The notes: a model not told the origin generated them from the sequence alone. DNA of 64,000 nucleotides from Aquamicrobium defluvii (GCF_004363725.1 NZ_SNZF01000011.1:1-64000), one strand, 5' to 3'. Positions 46,711-57,025 are shown, counted from the stretch's first letter. Program-made: numbers and translations.

Positions 46711-46775
46711 TCAAACCTCGCTGCCCCTTGCAGGAGCATCAAGCTAGCAATGGCGGGTTAATTCCGGCTTGACGG

Positions 46776-49124
46776 CTATTCCGAAGCGGCCGCCAGCAGG
46801 GCATCCACGTCGACGGTCGCCTGCGCCTTCTGGGCCGCCTCGACCACGGCGATCGCGGTCATGTTGACCACGCCCCGCGAGGTCACGGACGGCGTCAGGA
46901 TATGCGCCGGCATGGCCGCGCCGAGCAGGATCGGGCCGACATGCAGCGCGTCCATCATCTGCTTGACGGTCGCCATGGCGATATTCGCCGAATCCAGATT
47001 GGGGAAGACCAGCAGGTTGGCTTCTCCCTTCAGCCGTGAATGCGGATACACGCGCTGGCGCAACATTGGCGACAGGGCGGAATCGGCATTCATCTCGCCA
47101 TCGCATTCGAGGTCGGGCGCAATCTCGTGGATGATCTCGGCGGCACGCCGCATCTTGTGGGCGCTGGGCGTATCGCGCGAGCCGAAATCGGAATGCGACA
47201 GCAATGCCGCCTTCGGCTCGATGCCGAAGCGGCGGATTTCTTCCGCCGCAAGCACGGTCATTTCCGCGATCTCCTCGGCCGACGGATCGACCGTCACATA
47301 GGTATCCGTGAAGAACAGGGGGCCGCGCTGGGTGATCAGCATGGAAAGCGTGGAAAGATCGCGGTCCCTGATACCGGGGCGCGGGCCGATGATGAGCGAG
47401 ACATTGCGCAGATGTTTGCCGAAGCGGCCTTCCAGACCGCACAGCATGGCGTCGCCGTCGCCGCGTTGCAGGGCAAGGGCCGCAATCACCGTATTGTCGG
47501 TGCGCACCATGGTGCGGGCGGCCTCCTGCGTCACCCCGCGCCGGCCCGCGATCTCGATCAGCAGATCGACATAGTTGCGATAGCGGGGATCGTCCTCCGG
47601 GTTGATGAGCTCGAAATCCTCACCGGCGCGGATGCGCAGCCCATAGCGCCTGAGGCGCACGTCCACGACATGCGGGCGTCCGATCAGGATCGGTCTTGCG
47701 ATGCCTTCCTCGATCACCACCTGCGTGGCGCGCAGCACCCGCTCATCCTCGCCATCGGCGTAGACGATGCGGTTTTTCGCCGAGGTCCGTGCGGCCGAGA
47801 AGACGGGCTTCATGACGAGGCCGGACCGGAAGACGAAGCGGTTCAGCTTGTCGATATAGGCCGGGAAATCGGTGATCGGCCGCGTGGCGACACCGGTCTC
47901 GCAGGCCGCCTTCGCAACAGCCGGCGCTATGCGCAGGATGAGGCGGGGGTCGAAGGGCGAGGGGATCAGGAACTCCGGCCCGAACATCGGCGTTTCGCTG
48001 GAATAGGCGCGCGCTGCGACGTCGGATGGCTCCTCGCGGGCCAGGCCGGCGATGGCGCGCACAGCCGCCATCTTCATCTCTTCGTTGATGGCCCTGGCGC
48101 CGCAATCCAGCGCTCCACGGAAAATATAAGGAAAACACAGTACGTTGTTGACCTGATTGGGATAATCGGACCTTCCTGTGCAGATCATGGCATCGGGGCG
48201 CGCTTCTCTGGCCACTTCGGGCATGATCTCGGGCGAGGGGTTGGCAAGAGCCAGAACCAGCGGCTTGGCGGCCATCAGCTTCAGAAGATCGGGCGTAAGT
48301 ACGCCAGCGGCCGAAAGGCCGAGGAACACGTCCGCACCACGGATCACGTCGGCCAGCTTGCGGGCCTTTGTGTCCTTGACATAGGGCTCCTTCCACCGGT
48401 CCATCTCCTCGGTGCGCCCCTTGTAGGCGACGCCGAAGCGGTCCGTGACCCAGATGTTTTCGATCTTCGCGCCAAGGGAAACCAGCAGGTTGAGGCAGGC
48501 AAGCGCCGCCGCGCCAGCACCGGAGGTGACGATCTTGACATCCCCGATCTTCTTCTCCGCGATCTCCAGCCCGTTGAGGATGGCGGCTGCCACGATGATG
48601 GCCGTCCCATGCTGGTCGTCATGGAAGACGGGAATATTCATCTTCGCCTTCAGCCGCTCCTCGACCTCGAAGCACTCAGGCGCCTTGATGTCCTCGAGAT
48701 TGATGCCGCCGAAGGTCGGCTCCAGCGTAGCGATGGTATCGACCATCTGGTCGATCTCGGGTGCGTCGATCTCGATGTCGAACACGTCGATCCCGGCGAA
48801 TTTCTTGAACAGGACGGCCTTGCCCTCCATCACCGGTTTCGAAGCCAGCGGGCCGATGTTGCCGAGGCCGAGCACCGCCGTGCCGTTGGAGACCACGCCA
48901 ACGAGATTCGCACGGGTGGTGTAGATGGCGGCCGATTCCGGATTTTCCTGAATTTCGAGGCAGGGTGCCGCCACGCCCGGCGAATAGGCCAGCGCAAGGT
49001 CCCGCTGATTGCCCAAAGCCTTGGTGGCCTGGATTTCCAGCTTTCCGGGAACGGGATACTGGTGGAAGAACAGCGCGGCCTCCTCGATGTCGGAGCGTGT
49101 TCTCTTGCCGTTGCCGTTGTCCAT
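46776..49124 (-). CDS. maeB: NADP-dependent malic enzyme with Pta-like domain
   Basis: A 782-residue multidomain malic enzyme converting malate to pyruvate, CO2 and NAD(P)H. The malic domain (about 20-160) has [10 protein letters not shown] and [20 protein letters not shown]. The NAD(P)-binding domain (about 165-420) has [13 protein letters not shown] and the nucleotide fold [15 protein letters not shown]. The C-terminal ~330 residues form a phosphotransacetylase-like domain ([30 protein letters not shown]) that regulates but probably lacks Pta activity. Rhizobia have two such enzymes, dme (NAD) and tme (NADP); which this is cannot be decided by eye. Confidence 0.94.
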   Translation of the reverse strand: MDNGNGKRTRSDIEEAALFFHQYPVPGKLEIQATKALGNQRDLALAYSPGVAAPCLEIQENPESAAIYTTRANLVGVVSNGTAVLGLGNIGPLASKPVMEGKAVLFKKFAGIDVFDIEIDAPEIDQMVDTIATLEPTFGGINLEDIKAPECFEVEERLKAKMNIPVFHDDQHGTAIIVAAAILNGLEIAEKKIGDVKIVTSGAGAAALACLNLLVSLGAKIENIWVTDRFGVAYKGRTEEMDRWKEPYVKDTKARKLADVIRGADVFLGLSAAGVLTPDLLKLMAAKPLVLALANPSPEIMPEVAREARPDAMICTGRSDYPNQVNNVLCFPYIFRGALDCGARAINEEMKMAAVRAIAGLAREEPSDVAARAYSSETPMFGPEFLIPSPFDPRLILRIAPAVAKAACETGVATRPITDFPAYIDKLNRFVFRSGLVMKPVFSAARTSAKNRIVYADGEDERVLRATQVVIEEGIARPILIGRPHVVDVRLRRYGLRIRAGEDFELINPEDDPRYRNYVDLLIEIAGRRGVTQEAARTMVRTDNTVIAALALQRGDGDAMLCGLEGRFGKHLRNVSLIIGPRPGIRDRDLSTLSMLITQRGPLFFTDTYVTVDPSAEEIAEMTVLAAEEIRRFGIEPKAALLSHSDFGSRDTPSAHKMRRAAEIIHEIAPDLECDGEMNADSALSPMLRQRVYPHSRLKGEANLLVFPNLDSANIAMATVKQMMDALHVGPILLGAAMPAHILTPSVTSRGVVNMTAIAVVEAAQKAQATVDVDALLAAASE

Positions 49125-49227
49125 GAAAGCGGTCCCCCTGACTCAGTGCGACAGGTGTTTTACCACGCACCATGGCAATTGCGAGGCAGAGGCGAATCCG
49201 GGTGCGGTAAAGTGGGATCGGAAGCGG

Positions 49228-50211
49228 TTATCCCCACAGTTGCGGTGTCGGCGGGAAGACGGTGGAGCCTCGATACTCGAGACCCGGCTGGCGATCCCGC
49301 GCCAGCAGGAGCGGCCCGTCGAGATCGACGAAATCGGCGCCCTGAGCCAGCAGGACCGCGGGCGCCATGGCCAATGAGGTTCCGACCATGCAGCCAACCA
49401 TGATCTTCAGGCCGAGCTCGCGGGCGCGGTCACGCAGCAGCAGCGCTGCCGTCAGACCTCCGGCCTTGTCGAGCTTGATGTTGACAGCGTCATAAAGGCC
49501 GGCAAGCGCATCCAGATCGGCAGCCTCGTGCACGCTTTCGTCGGCGCAGACCGGAACCGGGTGGGCGATTCGGCGCAGGATCGCATCCTGTCCGGCTGGC
49601 AGGGGCTGCTCCACCAGAGCCACGCCGAGTCCGGCAGCCGCTGCGAGGTTCCGCTCCACGTCGGCATCTGTCCAACCTTCATTGGCGTCGATGACGAGCC
49701 GGCTGTGCGGGGCGGCGTCGCGTACTGCGCGAATGCGTGCGATATCGTCGCCACCGCCACCGATCTTGACCTTGAGAAGCGGTCGGCCGGCATTGAGCCG
49801 CGCCTGCCGGGCCATGGCTTCAGGTTCGCCAAGCGAAAGGGTGTATGCGGTTTCCAGCGGTTCGGCCCGGGGAGCGATGATGCTTGCCACCGTTCGTCCC
49901 GAAGCCTTGGCTTCCAGATCCCACAGCGCGCAATCCACGGCGTTGCGCGCTGCGCCGGCGGGCATGGCGTCGAGCAGGGACGGGCGCTCGAGGCCCGCGG
50001 CGATTTGCGCGGCGATTCCTTCGATGGCGGTCCGGACACCCTCTATCGATTCGCCGTAGCGCGTGTAGGGAACGCATTCTCCGCGTCCGGTGTTTCCGCC
50101 ATCCCGGATCGTGCAGATCACCACTTCCGCTTCGGTCTTTGAGCCCCGCGAAATGGTGAAGCTTCCCGCTATCGGGAATTTTCCGACCTCGACTGAAATG
50201 ACACGCGCCAT
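49228..50211 (-). CDS. dgcA: Enolase-superfamily epimerase/racemase (dipeptide epimerase or DgcA-like)
   Basis: A 327-residue muconate-lactonizing-type enolase-superfamily enzyme. Catalytic residues are in the expected order: KVK in LLKVKIGGG, Asp in LVIDANEGW, Glu in LVEQPLP, Asp/Glu in VCADESVH and Lys in NIKLDKAGG. These fit L-Ala-D/L-Glu epimerases and the related N-acetyl-D-glutamate racemase DgcA. The two cannot be separated without a comparison, and the gene name is tentative. Start 50211 (MARVISVEVGKF) has GGGAGAAAG upstream; an upstream open frame into mlaE is not coding. It is divergent from mlaE. Confidence 0.85.
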   Translation of the reverse strand: MARVISVEVGKFPIAGSFTISRGSKTEAEVVICTIRDGGNTGRGECVPYTRYGESIEGVRTAIEGIAAQIAAGLERPSLLDAMPAGAARNAVDCALWDLEAKASGRTVASIIAPRAEPLETAYTLSLGEPEAMARQARLNAGRPLLKVKIGGGGDDIARIRAVRDAAPHSRLVIDANEGWTDADVERNLAAAAGLGVALVEQPLPAGQDAILRRIAHPVPVCADESVHEAADLDALAGLYDAVNIKLDKAGGLTAALLLRDRARELGLKIMVGCMVGTSLAMAPAVLLAQGADFVDLDGPLLLARDRQPGLEYRGSTVFPPTPQLWG

Positions 50212-50289
50212 ATGTTTCTTTCTCCCGGGCAGCCGCAGGAGGCCGCCTGCAAATCGACAGTCCGGCATTGCCGGGTTAAACAGGGTGCC

Positions 50290-51477
50290 ATGTTGACCAT
50301 CGGCAAACGCGACGCAAGCGCAGCGAAGGCAGGAGACGACACGCACCGCCCGCGTGTCGAACTCGGCGAGCACGATGGCGCGCTGCTCTGCACGCTTTCG
50401 GGAACCTGGACAACGCGCACCGTGGCCGATGTCGACAGCGAGATGCGCAAGGCGGAGCGCCGCTCTTCAGGGCAGGCTCTTGTCGTCGATCTCTCGGGCA
50501 TCGAAAAACTCGATACGGCTGGCGCCTGGCTGATCGACCGGCTGGTTTCAGCCCATGAAAGGCAGGGAAGCCAGGTTCGCGTGGCCGGCCAGAGCGATGC
50601 AGCGGCAATATTGCTGGAAGCCGTAGGCGAGATTTCCAGAGGCAGGACGGACGCCGCTCCGGAATCGCCGGTCAACATCATGATCCGGTTTCTGGAGACC
50701 GTCGGCCGTGGTGTCTATTCCATGCGCGACGACTTTATCGCAGGCATGAACATTCTGGGCGCGACCATCCGGGGCGCGCAGATGAAGCTTGGCCGTGGCC
50801 ATGCCGTGAACCCGGCAGCGATCTTCAACCAGATCGACCGCATGGGTGTGGGCGCCATTCCGGTCGTGTTCCTGATGTCGTCGATCGTGGGCGCCATCGT
50901 CGCTCAGCAGGGGGCCTATCAGCTCAGCTACTTCGGCGCCGATATTTTCGTGGTCGATCTGGTCGGCGTGCTGGTGCTGCGCGAGCTTGGCGTGCTGTTG
51001 ACGGCCATCATGATCGCCGGCCGCTCCGGCAGCGCCATCACGGCCGAGATCGGCTCGATGAAAATGCGCGAGGAGATCGACGCGCTGAAGGTGATCGGCC
51101 TCAACCCTATCGGGGTTCTGGTGTTCCCGCGTCTGGTGGCGCTGGTGGTAGCGCTGCCCTGTCTTACAATCCTGGCGAATTTCGCTGCGCTTGGCGGTGG
51201 CATACTGGCCGCCTGGCTATATTCGGACATTCCGCCCGCTGCCTTCATCGACAGGCTGCGCGTTGCCATCGACGTCAGCACCATCTCGGCGGGTCTCATC
51301 AAGGCCCCGTTCATGGCCATCATCATCGGCACGATTGCCTCGGTCGAGGGCATGAAGGTGGGGGGCAGCGCGGAATCGCTTGGCCGGCAGGTCACGACCT
51401 CGGTGGTGAAGGCGATCTTCATCGTCATCGTGCTGGACGGCCTTTTCGCCATATTCTACGCGGCAATCGATTTCTGA
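50290..51477 (+). CDS. mlaE: MlaE-family ABC permease with N-terminal STAS domain
   Basis: A 395-residue inner-membrane permease of a phospholipid (Mla-type) transporter. Residues about 25-115 form a STAS domain (VVDLSGIEKLDTAGAWLIDRL), here fused rather than encoded separately as MlaB. The MlaE domain (about 140-395) carries VGAIPVVFLMSSIVGAIVAQQGAYQL, RELGVLLTAIMIAGRSGSA and EIGSMKMREEIDALKV, family hallmarks. ATG 50290 has CAGGG upstream. mlaF follows after 1 base, then mlaD and a lipoprotein, giving the complete inner-membrane machine. Confidence 0.92.
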   Translation: MLTIGKRDASAAKAGDDTHRPRVELGEHDGALLCTLSGTWTTRTVADVDSEMRKAERRSSGQALVVDLSGIEKLDTAGAWLIDRLVSAHERQGSQVRVAGQSDAAAILLEAVGEISRGRTDAAPESPVNIMIRFLETVGRGVYSMRDDFIAGMNILGATIRGAQMKLGRGHAVNPAAIFNQIDRMGVGAIPVVFLMSSIVGAIVAQQGAYQLSYFGADIFVVDLVGVLVLRELGVLLTAIMIAGRSGSAITAEIGSMKMREEIDALKVIGLNPIGVLVFPRLVALVVALPCLTILANFAALGGGILAAWLYSDIPPAAFIDRLRVAIDVSTISAGLIKAPFMAIIIGTIASVEGMKVGGSAESLGRQVTTSVVKAIFIVIVLDGLFAIFYAAIDF

Positions 51478-51478
51478 G

Positions 51479-52297
51479 ATGGTGGCGGTGATCGCAAATC
51501 CGGCGCAGCGGCCTCAAACGGAAGGGCAGGGCCAAATCGTTCTGTCGGCGCAGGACATCACGGTGGCCTTCGGCCCCAAGACCGTGCTGGAAAACCTGTC
51601 GCTTGAGGTGCGTCGCGGCGAAATCCTTGGCTTCGTCGGTGCGTCCGGCTCCGGCAAATCGGTGTTGCTGAGGACGGTTCTGGGTCTCACGCCCAAGCGT
51701 TCAGGCACAATCCGCCTGTTCGGGGTCGATGTCGATAAAACCAGCGACGCCGAGCAAATGCGGATCGATATGCGCCTTGGCGTGTTGTTCCAGCACGGCG
51801 CGCTGTTTTCGGCGCTGACCGTTCTGGAAAATGTGCAGGTGCCGATGCGCGAATATCTGGATCTGCCGCGAAAGCTCATGGACGAACTGGCCATGCTGAA
51901 GATCGAACTGGTGGGACTGCCCGCGGATGCGGCTTACAAGTTTCCGTCCGAGCTTTCCGGCGGCATGATCAAGCGTGCGGCCTTGGCGCGGGCGCTGGCG
52001 CTCGATCCCGACATCGTTTTCCTCGACGAGCCGACCTCGGGGCTGGACCCCATCGGCGCGGCGGAGTTCGATGAACTTGTCATCAAGCTGCGCGATACGA
52101 TGGGCCTTACCGTCTATATGGTGACGCACGATCTCGATTCGCTTTTCACCGCCTGCGACCGGATCGCGGTTCTGGGCAGGAAGCGCGTCATCGTCGAAGG
52201 TACGATCGAAGATATGCTCAGGAGCGAAGAACCGTGGGTAAAGTCCTATTTCCGCGGAAAACGCGCCCGTCAGCTTGATCTCAAAGGCCGTGCATAG
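51479..52297 (+). CDS. mlaF: MlaF-type ABC transporter ATP-binding protein
   Basis: A 272-residue ATPase that powers the MlaE permease. Walker A is GASGSGKSV, the Q-loop lies in LFQHGALFSALTV, the signature is ELSGGMIKRAALARA, Walker B is DIVFLDEPTSGLD, and the H-loop is MVTHDLDSL. The Phe-rich Q-loop stretch and SGGM signature are typical of the MCE-linked branch. The start is one base after the mlaE stop codon, so translation is coupled. mlaD follows after 14 bases. Confidence 0.95.
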   Translation: MVAVIANPAQRPQTEGQGQIVLSAQDITVAFGPKTVLENLSLEVRRGEILGFVGASGSGKSVLLRTVLGLTPKRSGTIRLFGVDVDKTSDAEQMRIDMRLGVLFQHGALFSALTVLENVQVPMREYLDLPRKLMDELAMLKIELVGLPADAAYKFPSELSGGMIKRAALARALALDPDIVFLDEPTSGLDPIGAAEFDELVIKLRDTMGLTVYMVTHDLDSLFTACDRIAVLGRKRVIVEGTIEDMLRSEEPWVKSYFRGKRARQLDLKGRA

Positions 52298-52311
52298 CGA
52301 TAAGTGGTGTA

Positions 52312-53685
52312 ATGGAAACAAGAGCCAATTACGTCATCGTCGGCATCTTCACTCTGGTGGCGATTCTTGCCGCGTTCGGTTTCGTCTACTGGACGGCGGC
52401 AATCGGCGAGCGTGGCGAGACCGTCATGGTGCGCGTGCGCATTCCCGGCTCCGCCTCGGGGCTGGGCCGCGGCAGCTTCGTGCTGTTCAATGGCGTGAAG
52501 GTGGGTGACGTGCGGCGCGTCTATATCGACGTGGAAAATCCGAGTGTCGCCATTGCGGATGCCGAGATCGACCGTCTGACGCCCATCACCCGTTCGACGC
52601 AGGCCGACATCGGTCTGGCGGGGCTGACGGGACAGGCGAATATCGAGCTCAAAGGCGCCAACCGCAACGAGCCGAAGCTTCTGGATGAGGCCGAGGCCGA
52701 GGACAGGATTGCCGAGATCACCGCAAATCCCTCCGCCGTGACCAATCTGCTGCAAACCGCGCAGGACATCTTCTCGCGTGCCGACAAGATGCTCTCTGAT
52801 CTGGAAGGCTTCACGACAGATGTGCGCGGACCTTTGACGCAGACCGTGCAGAACGCCCAGAAATTCTCCGACGCTTTGGCCAACAATGCCGACTCCATCG
52901 ACAAATTCCTGAGCAGTGTCAGTGCCTTGTCGGAGGAGCTTCAGGGTGTTTCAGGCAAGCTCGACGGTACTATCAAGGCCGCCGAGGGTCTGCTCAATTC
53001 CATCGATCAGGACCGCGTCAAGCAGATCGTCACCAATATCGACGACTTCACGAAGAACCTGAACCGGTCCGGCGAGAAATTCGACGATGTCATGGAAGGC
53101 GTCGACAAGGCCGTCGCTTCGATAAACGAGTTTGCGCAACGCACGCAGACCACGCTGGCCAAGGTAGACGGCGTACTGGATGGCGTCGATCCGAAGGATG
53201 TTCGCGAAGCGTTGGCGAACATCCGCACCGCCAGCGAAAACGCCAACAAGGCGGCGGCGGATGTCGCGCAGGTTACGGAGAAATTCAGCAACCGGGCGGA
53301 CGATATCGACCAGACGATCTCTGACGCACAGCAATTGGCCGAGCGGCTCAACAACGCCTCGGTACGGGTCGATGGCATTCTGGCCAAGGTGGACAATCTG
53401 CTGGGCTCGGATCAGGCCGATGGCGTCATGGCCGATGCGCGCGAGACGCTGAAGTCGTTCAGGCAGGTTGCCGACACGCTCAATGCGCGACTTGGCACGA
53501 TCACCGCCAATCTGGAGCGTTTCTCCGGCAAGGGCCTGCAAAATGTCGAGGCGCTGGTGAATGACAGCCGCCGTTCCATCAACCGGATCGAGCAGGCGGT
53601 CTCCGACCTCCAGCGCAACCCGCAGCGCATCCTGTCCGGCGGTGACGGTGAGGTCAGGCAATATGACGGAAGGGTGCGCCGTTGA
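52312..53685 (+). CDS. mlaD: MlaD-family MCE-domain protein
   Basis: A 457-residue membrane-anchored lipid-binding subunit. An N-terminal helix (YVIVGIFTLVAILAAFGFVYW) anchors it to the inner membrane. The MCE domain (about 40-120) contains the pattern GLGRGSFVLFNGVKVGDVRRV and TGQANIELKG. A long coiled-coil region (about 150-430) of heptad-like repeats (SDALANNADSIDKFLSSVSAL, TNIDDFTKNLNRSGEKFDD) may form a periplasm-spanning tube or needle, longer than E. coli MlaD. It is third in the operon. Confidence 0.93.
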   Translation: METRANYVIVGIFTLVAILAAFGFVYWTAAIGERGETVMVRVRIPGSASGLGRGSFVLFNGVKVGDVRRVYIDVENPSVAIADAEIDRLTPITRSTQADIGLAGLTGQANIELKGANRNEPKLLDEAEAEDRIAEITANPSAVTNLLQTAQDIFSRADKMLSDLEGFTTDVRGPLTQTVQNAQKFSDALANNADSIDKFLSSVSALSEELQGVSGKLDGTIKAAEGLLNSIDQDRVKQIVTNIDDFTKNLNRSGEKFDDVMEGVDKAVASINEFAQRTQTTLAKVDGVLDGVDPKDVREALANIRTASENANKAAADVAQVTEKFSNRADDIDQTISDAQQLAERLNNASVRVDGILAKVDNLLGSDQADGVMADARETLKSFRQVADTLNARLGTITANLERFSGKGLQNVEALVNDSRRSINRIEQAVSDLQRNPQRILSGGDGEVRQYDGRVRR

Positions 53686-53779
53686 TGTCGTTTCATTTCC
53701 GGTTTGAAGAGCCGTCCGCAATCATCCGGACTCTGTCGGGAACTGAGCCTCTGAAGGCGGGGTGTGCATCGTGGGTTCC

Positions 53780-54367
53780 ATGAAGTTTCGTTTCATCGTC
53801 ATGCTGCTGGCCGGCACGGTCGCGGGCTGCGCGGCCTTGCCGGGCGGCGGTCCCGCGCCGCTGGATACCTTTGAGCTTTCCGCTGCGAGCGTCGACGCTG
53901 CCAGCCGCAGCCGCCGCCAGATACTGATCGCCGAGCCTTCGGCGCTGAAGGCATTCGACGGCCAGAATATCGTTATCAAGCCGTCGGATGGATCGATCCA
54001 GTATCTCAAGGGCGCGCAATGGGCGGACCGTCTGCCTTTGATGGTCCAGGCGCGGCTGGCCGAGACGTTCCAGCGTTCGGGCCGTTTCGCAGGGGTCGGC
54101 AAGCCGGGCGAGGGGCTTGCGATCGATTATCAGGTGATTGCCGAAATCCGTTCCTTCGAGGTGCGTGTGTCGGGAGGCGAGCGGGCGGTGGCGGAACTGT
54201 TCGTACGCCTCCTCAACGACCGCACCGGCGAGGTGAGGGCAGGGCAGAGCTTTACCGCCTCGGCACCCGTCTCGGGCACCGGAAATCAGGCCTATGTCGC
54301 GGCGCTCGACCGCGCGTTCCGCGATGCGGCGGCACAGATCGTTGGCTGGACCGCAGGCATCATCTGA
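53780..54367 (+). CDS. PqiC/ABC_trans_aux-type lipoprotein
   Basis: A 195-residue lipoprotein of the ABC-type transport auxiliary (PqiC-like) family that usually completes MCE systems. The signal ends in the lipobox-like TVAGC, giving Cys at about 17 for lipidation. The core (LLIAEPSALKAFDGQNIVI-like, YLKGAQWADRLPLMVQARLAE, QRSGRF) matches the family. ATG 53780 is preceded by a weak GTGGG; GTG 53762 is 6 codons upstream in frame. It lies 94 bases after mlaD on the same strand and probably belongs to the same operon. Confidence 0.87.
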   Translation: MKFRFIVMLLAGTVAGCAALPGGGPAPLDTFELSAASVDAASRSRRQILIAEPSALKAFDGQNIVIKPSDGSIQYLKGAQWADRLPLMVQARLAETFQRSGRFAGVGKPGEGLAIDYQVIAEIRSFEVRVSGGERAVAELFVRLLNDRTGEVRAGQSFTASAPVSGTGNQAYVAALDRAFRDAAAQIVGWTAGII

Positions 54368-54425
54368 AGCGTGTTCGCCTGAAGCGCGTCGCCCTAAAGT
54401 GGGAACCGGTTTCGGGATCATGACA
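54366..54425. repeat. Dispersed Rhizobiales-type repeat fragment
   Basis: The stretch containing AAAGTGGGAACCGGTTTCGG and then GATCATGA just after the lipoprotein gene matches the AAAGTGGGAACCGGTTTTCGG...GATCATGC unit that I know to be scattered in Mesorhizobium-group genomes. Only one copy is in this window. Confidence 0.5.
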
Positions 54426-54497
54426 CGGCAGAGGCAAGGAGTCCGCAAGGCGCCGCCAATCTGAAAGGCGTGACCCCCTTCAGATGGATGTCGTCAG

Positions 54498-54530
54498 AAA
54501 ACAAAAAGGGCGGATCCTGCGATCCGCCTT
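54498..54530 (-). terminator. Terminator of the RhlE-type helicase gene
   Basis: On the minus strand GGCGGATC (54521-54528) pairs with GATCCGCC (54509-54516) around a 4-base loop, then CTTTTTGTTTT. It lies about 20 bases after the helicase stop codon. Confidence 0.9.
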
Positions 54531-54549
54531 CCTCCGGGAAATTTTCCTG

Positions 54550-56109
54550 TCAGACCTTGGCTTCGATCAGCATGAAGGCCGGAATATCCTCGCCGAATCC
54601 AACCGGCGTATCGCCGTCGTCATCGTCGTAGCGGCGGCGGTGGTCGCGCGCAGGTCTCGAATCCTCGTTGGCCCAGTTGCGGGGTTTGCGGTCGGTGTTC
54701 GCTGCCTGAGGCACGTTTTTCTGGGCCGGCTGATCCTGTGCATCTGCCCTGGCGCTGTCGGAAGCGGCTTCGTGATGGCGTCCGCCACGCGGCTTCCTCT
54801 CACGGCTTTCGCTCTTGCGCCCATCGCGGCGGGAGGAACCTTTGCCCCGGCGAGGCGCTTCGTCCTCCGCACTTTCCTCGACGGTTGAGAGATCGCCGTC
54901 AAGCCACTCGACACACTGGCCGATCAGCTTTTCGATGGCATCGATATATTTGGCATCGTTGCGCGTGGCTATGGTGAAAGCCTTGCCGAGGCGGCCCGCG
55001 CGGCCTGTGCGGCCGATACGGTGGACGTAGTCCTCCGAGTGAATCGGCACATCGTAGTTGAAGACGTGGCTGACATCGGGAATATCGAGACCGCGTGCGG
55101 CGACATCCGATGCGACCAGCAGCTTCAGCTTGCCGTCACGGAAATTGGAAAGCATGGTCATGCGGGCCCGCTGGTCCATATCGCCATGCAGAGCGCCGGC
55201 ATTGAACTCATGGCGCGCCAGCGACCGGAACAATTCCGAGACATCCACCTTGCGATTGCAGAAGATGATCGCGTTCTTGAGCGTCTCTTCTTCCTGCTTG
55301 ATCAGCTTGCGCAGGATGTCGCGCTTCTCCCAGGGCTTCGAGCCCGATTTTACCAGCCGCTGCGTAACGGTCGTGGCGGTGCTCGCCGCCCTGGCGACCT
55401 CGACACGCACAGGAGCCTGGAGGAACTTCTCCGTCAGCTTGGTGATCTCCGGCGGCATGGTGGCCGAGAAGAACAGCGTCTGCCGGGTGAAGGGGATCAT
55501 CTCGCAGATACGCTCGATGTCGGGGATGAAGCCCATGTCGAGCATGCGGTCCGCCTCGTCGATGACGAGAATGTCGACACCGTTGAGCAGCAGCTTGCCG
55601 CGTTCGCGGTGATCCAGCAGGCGACCGGGCGTTGCGATCAGCACGTCGGCCCCGCGCTCGAGCTTCTTGTCCTGCTCGTCGAAGGAAACGCCACCGATCA
55701 GCAAGGCAATGTTGAGCTTGTGGTTCTTGCCGTACTTGACGAAATTCTCCTCCACCTGCGCCGCGAGTTCGCGCGTCGGTTCGAGAATGAGCGTGCGGGG
55801 CATGCGGGCGCGGGCCCGGCCTGTTTCAAGGCGGGTCAGCATCGGCAGCACGAAAGAGGCGGTCTTTCCCGTACCGGTTTGCGCGATGCCGAGAACATCC
55901 TTGCCCTGAAGGGCATGGGGAATTGCACCGGCCTGAATGGGGGTCGGCTGCGTGTAGCCGGCATCGGCTACTGCGGAAAGAACCTTCGGCGACAGGCCGA
56001 GGTCTGCAAATGTCAACGCTGCTTGAGCGGTCTGGGTGTCTGAGGACAAGTTCGCTTGCTGTCTTTGGCTGGTTCGGGGTGCGCGGCGGTCTGCGTCGCG
56101 GCGTGCCAT
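54550..56109 (-). CDS. rhlE: DEAD-box RNA helicase (RhlE-type)
   Basis: A 519-residue ATP-dependent RNA helicase. Motifs in order: Q-motif TQPTPIQAGAIP, Walker A AQTGTGKT, PTRELAAQ, TPGRLLD, DEAD in VIDEADRMLDMGF, SAT in FFSATMPPE, then VASDVAARGLDIP and the arginine finger motif HRIGRTGRAGR. The C-terminal ~130 residues are a charged low-complexity tail (KGSSRRDGRKSESRERKPRGG, RRRYDDDDGD), as in RhlE/CsdA-like proteins. A promoter lies 25-50 bases upstream of ATG 56109. The symbol rests on motif and tail style, since the DEAD-box groups overlap. Confidence 0.9.
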   Translation of the reverse strand: MARRDADRRAPRTSQRQQANLSSDTQTAQAALTFADLGLSPKVLSAVADAGYTQPTPIQAGAIPHALQGKDVLGIAQTGTGKTASFVLPMLTRLETGRARARMPRTLILEPTRELAAQVEENFVKYGKNHKLNIALLIGGVSFDEQDKKLERGADVLIATPGRLLDHRERGKLLLNGVDILVIDEADRMLDMGFIPDIERICEMIPFTRQTLFFSATMPPEITKLTEKFLQAPVRVEVARAASTATTVTQRLVKSGSKPWEKRDILRKLIKQEEETLKNAIIFCNRKVDVSELFRSLARHEFNAGALHGDMDQRARMTMLSNFRDGKLKLLVASDVAARGLDIPDVSHVFNYDVPIHSEDYVHRIGRTGRAGRLGKAFTIATRNDAKYIDAIEKLIGQCVEWLDGDLSTVEESAEDEAPRRGKGSSRRDGRKSESRERKPRGGRHHEAASDSARADAQDQPAQKNVPQAANTDRKPRNWANEDSRPARDHRRRYDDDDGDTPVGFGEDIPAFMLIEAKV

Positions 56110-56132
56110 CCGGACACGCTATAATGTGCACC

Positions 56133-56161
56133 GCGATATGCCCAAGCCTGCCTCTTGTCAA
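56133..56161 (-). promoter_or_regulatory. Sigma-70-type promoter of rhlE
   Basis: On the minus strand TTGACA (56156-56161) and TATCGC (56133-56138) are separated by exactly 17 bases; the start site would be close to 56126, with a short leader to the ATG at 56109. Confidence 0.65.
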
Positions 56162-56236
56162 CAGAAACAGGCCGCAATGGCAGCATTTCACGATGCTAAG
56201 CTTAATCGAACCGATTTTATAGCGGCGGAATCGCCA

Positions 56237-57025
56237 TCAATACCTGAATTGTTCCTTCAGAATGCGTTCATTCCAGGAATGACTCGGGTCGAACAACAGT
56301 GTGGCCGTGACCTTTTTCGACTGTCGCACCGTGACCGACTGGACGCCTTTGACTTCGGTATGGTCGGCAGCGGCGTTCACCGGGCGCTTGGCCGCCTCGA
56401 GAATCTCGAAGCGCACCTCGGAGCGATTGGGAAGGAGCGCGCCACGCCAGGCGCGCGGCCGGAAAGGGCTCACCGGCGTCAGCGCCAGAAGCGGCGCGTC
56501 GAGCGGGAGGATCGGCCCGTGCGCCGACAGGTTGTACGCTGTGGAACCGGCCGGCGTCGCCACCATCACGCCGTCGCAGCTTAGCTCTTCCATCCGCAGC
56601 TTCCCGTCCACGGAAATGCGAATCTTGGCGGTCTGATAGGACTGGCGCCAGAGGGCGACTTCGTTGATCGCTAGCGCGGTCACCATCTCCCCGTCCATGG
56701 TGGTGGCGCGCATTTCGAGTGGGCGGATGGTCTCGGCAACGGCTGCGCCGATCCGTTCGGGCAGGGCGTCGACGGCATATTCGTTCATCAGGAAGCCGAT
56801 GGTGCCGCGGTTCATGCCGTACACCTTCTTGCCCGTTCCCATGGTGTCGCGCAGCGTTTGCAGGAGGAAGCCGTCGCCCCCCAGCGCTACGACAACATCG
56901 GCGTCTTCCATGGAGACATGGCCATACTCGGCTGACAATTCCGCCAGAGCGGCACGGGCGTCCCCGGCGTCGGACGACACGAACGCTAGCTGCCTCGGCT
57001 TCTTCGTCCCTGGCATGTTTGTCAT
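56237..57025 (-). CDS. nadK: NAD kinase
   Basis: A 262-residue enzyme making NADP+ from NAD+ and ATP (or polyphosphate). It has the GGDG motif in [26 protein letters not shown], the substrate loop [10 protein letters not shown] and the region [21 protein letters not shown], all conserved. Start 57025 ([18 protein letters not shown]) is most likely; Met at 57016 is possible, and an in-frame extension to 57226 lacks similarity. It is convergent with nothing close by; rhlE lies 127 bases downstream on the same strand. Confidence 0.95.
   Translation of the reverse strand: MTNMPGTKKPRQLAFVSSDAGDARAALAELSAEYGHVSMEDADVVVALGGDGFLLQTLRDTMGTGKKVYGMNRGTIGFLMNEYAVDALPERIGAAVAETIRPLEMRATTMDGEMVTALAINEVALWRQSYQTAKIRISVDGKLRMEELSCDGVMVATPAGSTAYNLSAHGPILPLDAPLLALTPVSPFRPRAWRGALLPNRSEVRFEILEAAKRPVNAAADHTEVKGVQSVTVRQSKKVTATLLFDPSHSWNERILKEQFRY

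Noticed and set aside
47040..49403. 787-codon plus-strand frame opposite maeB
   Set aside because: maeB has all its motifs on the minus strand; the plus frame has none.
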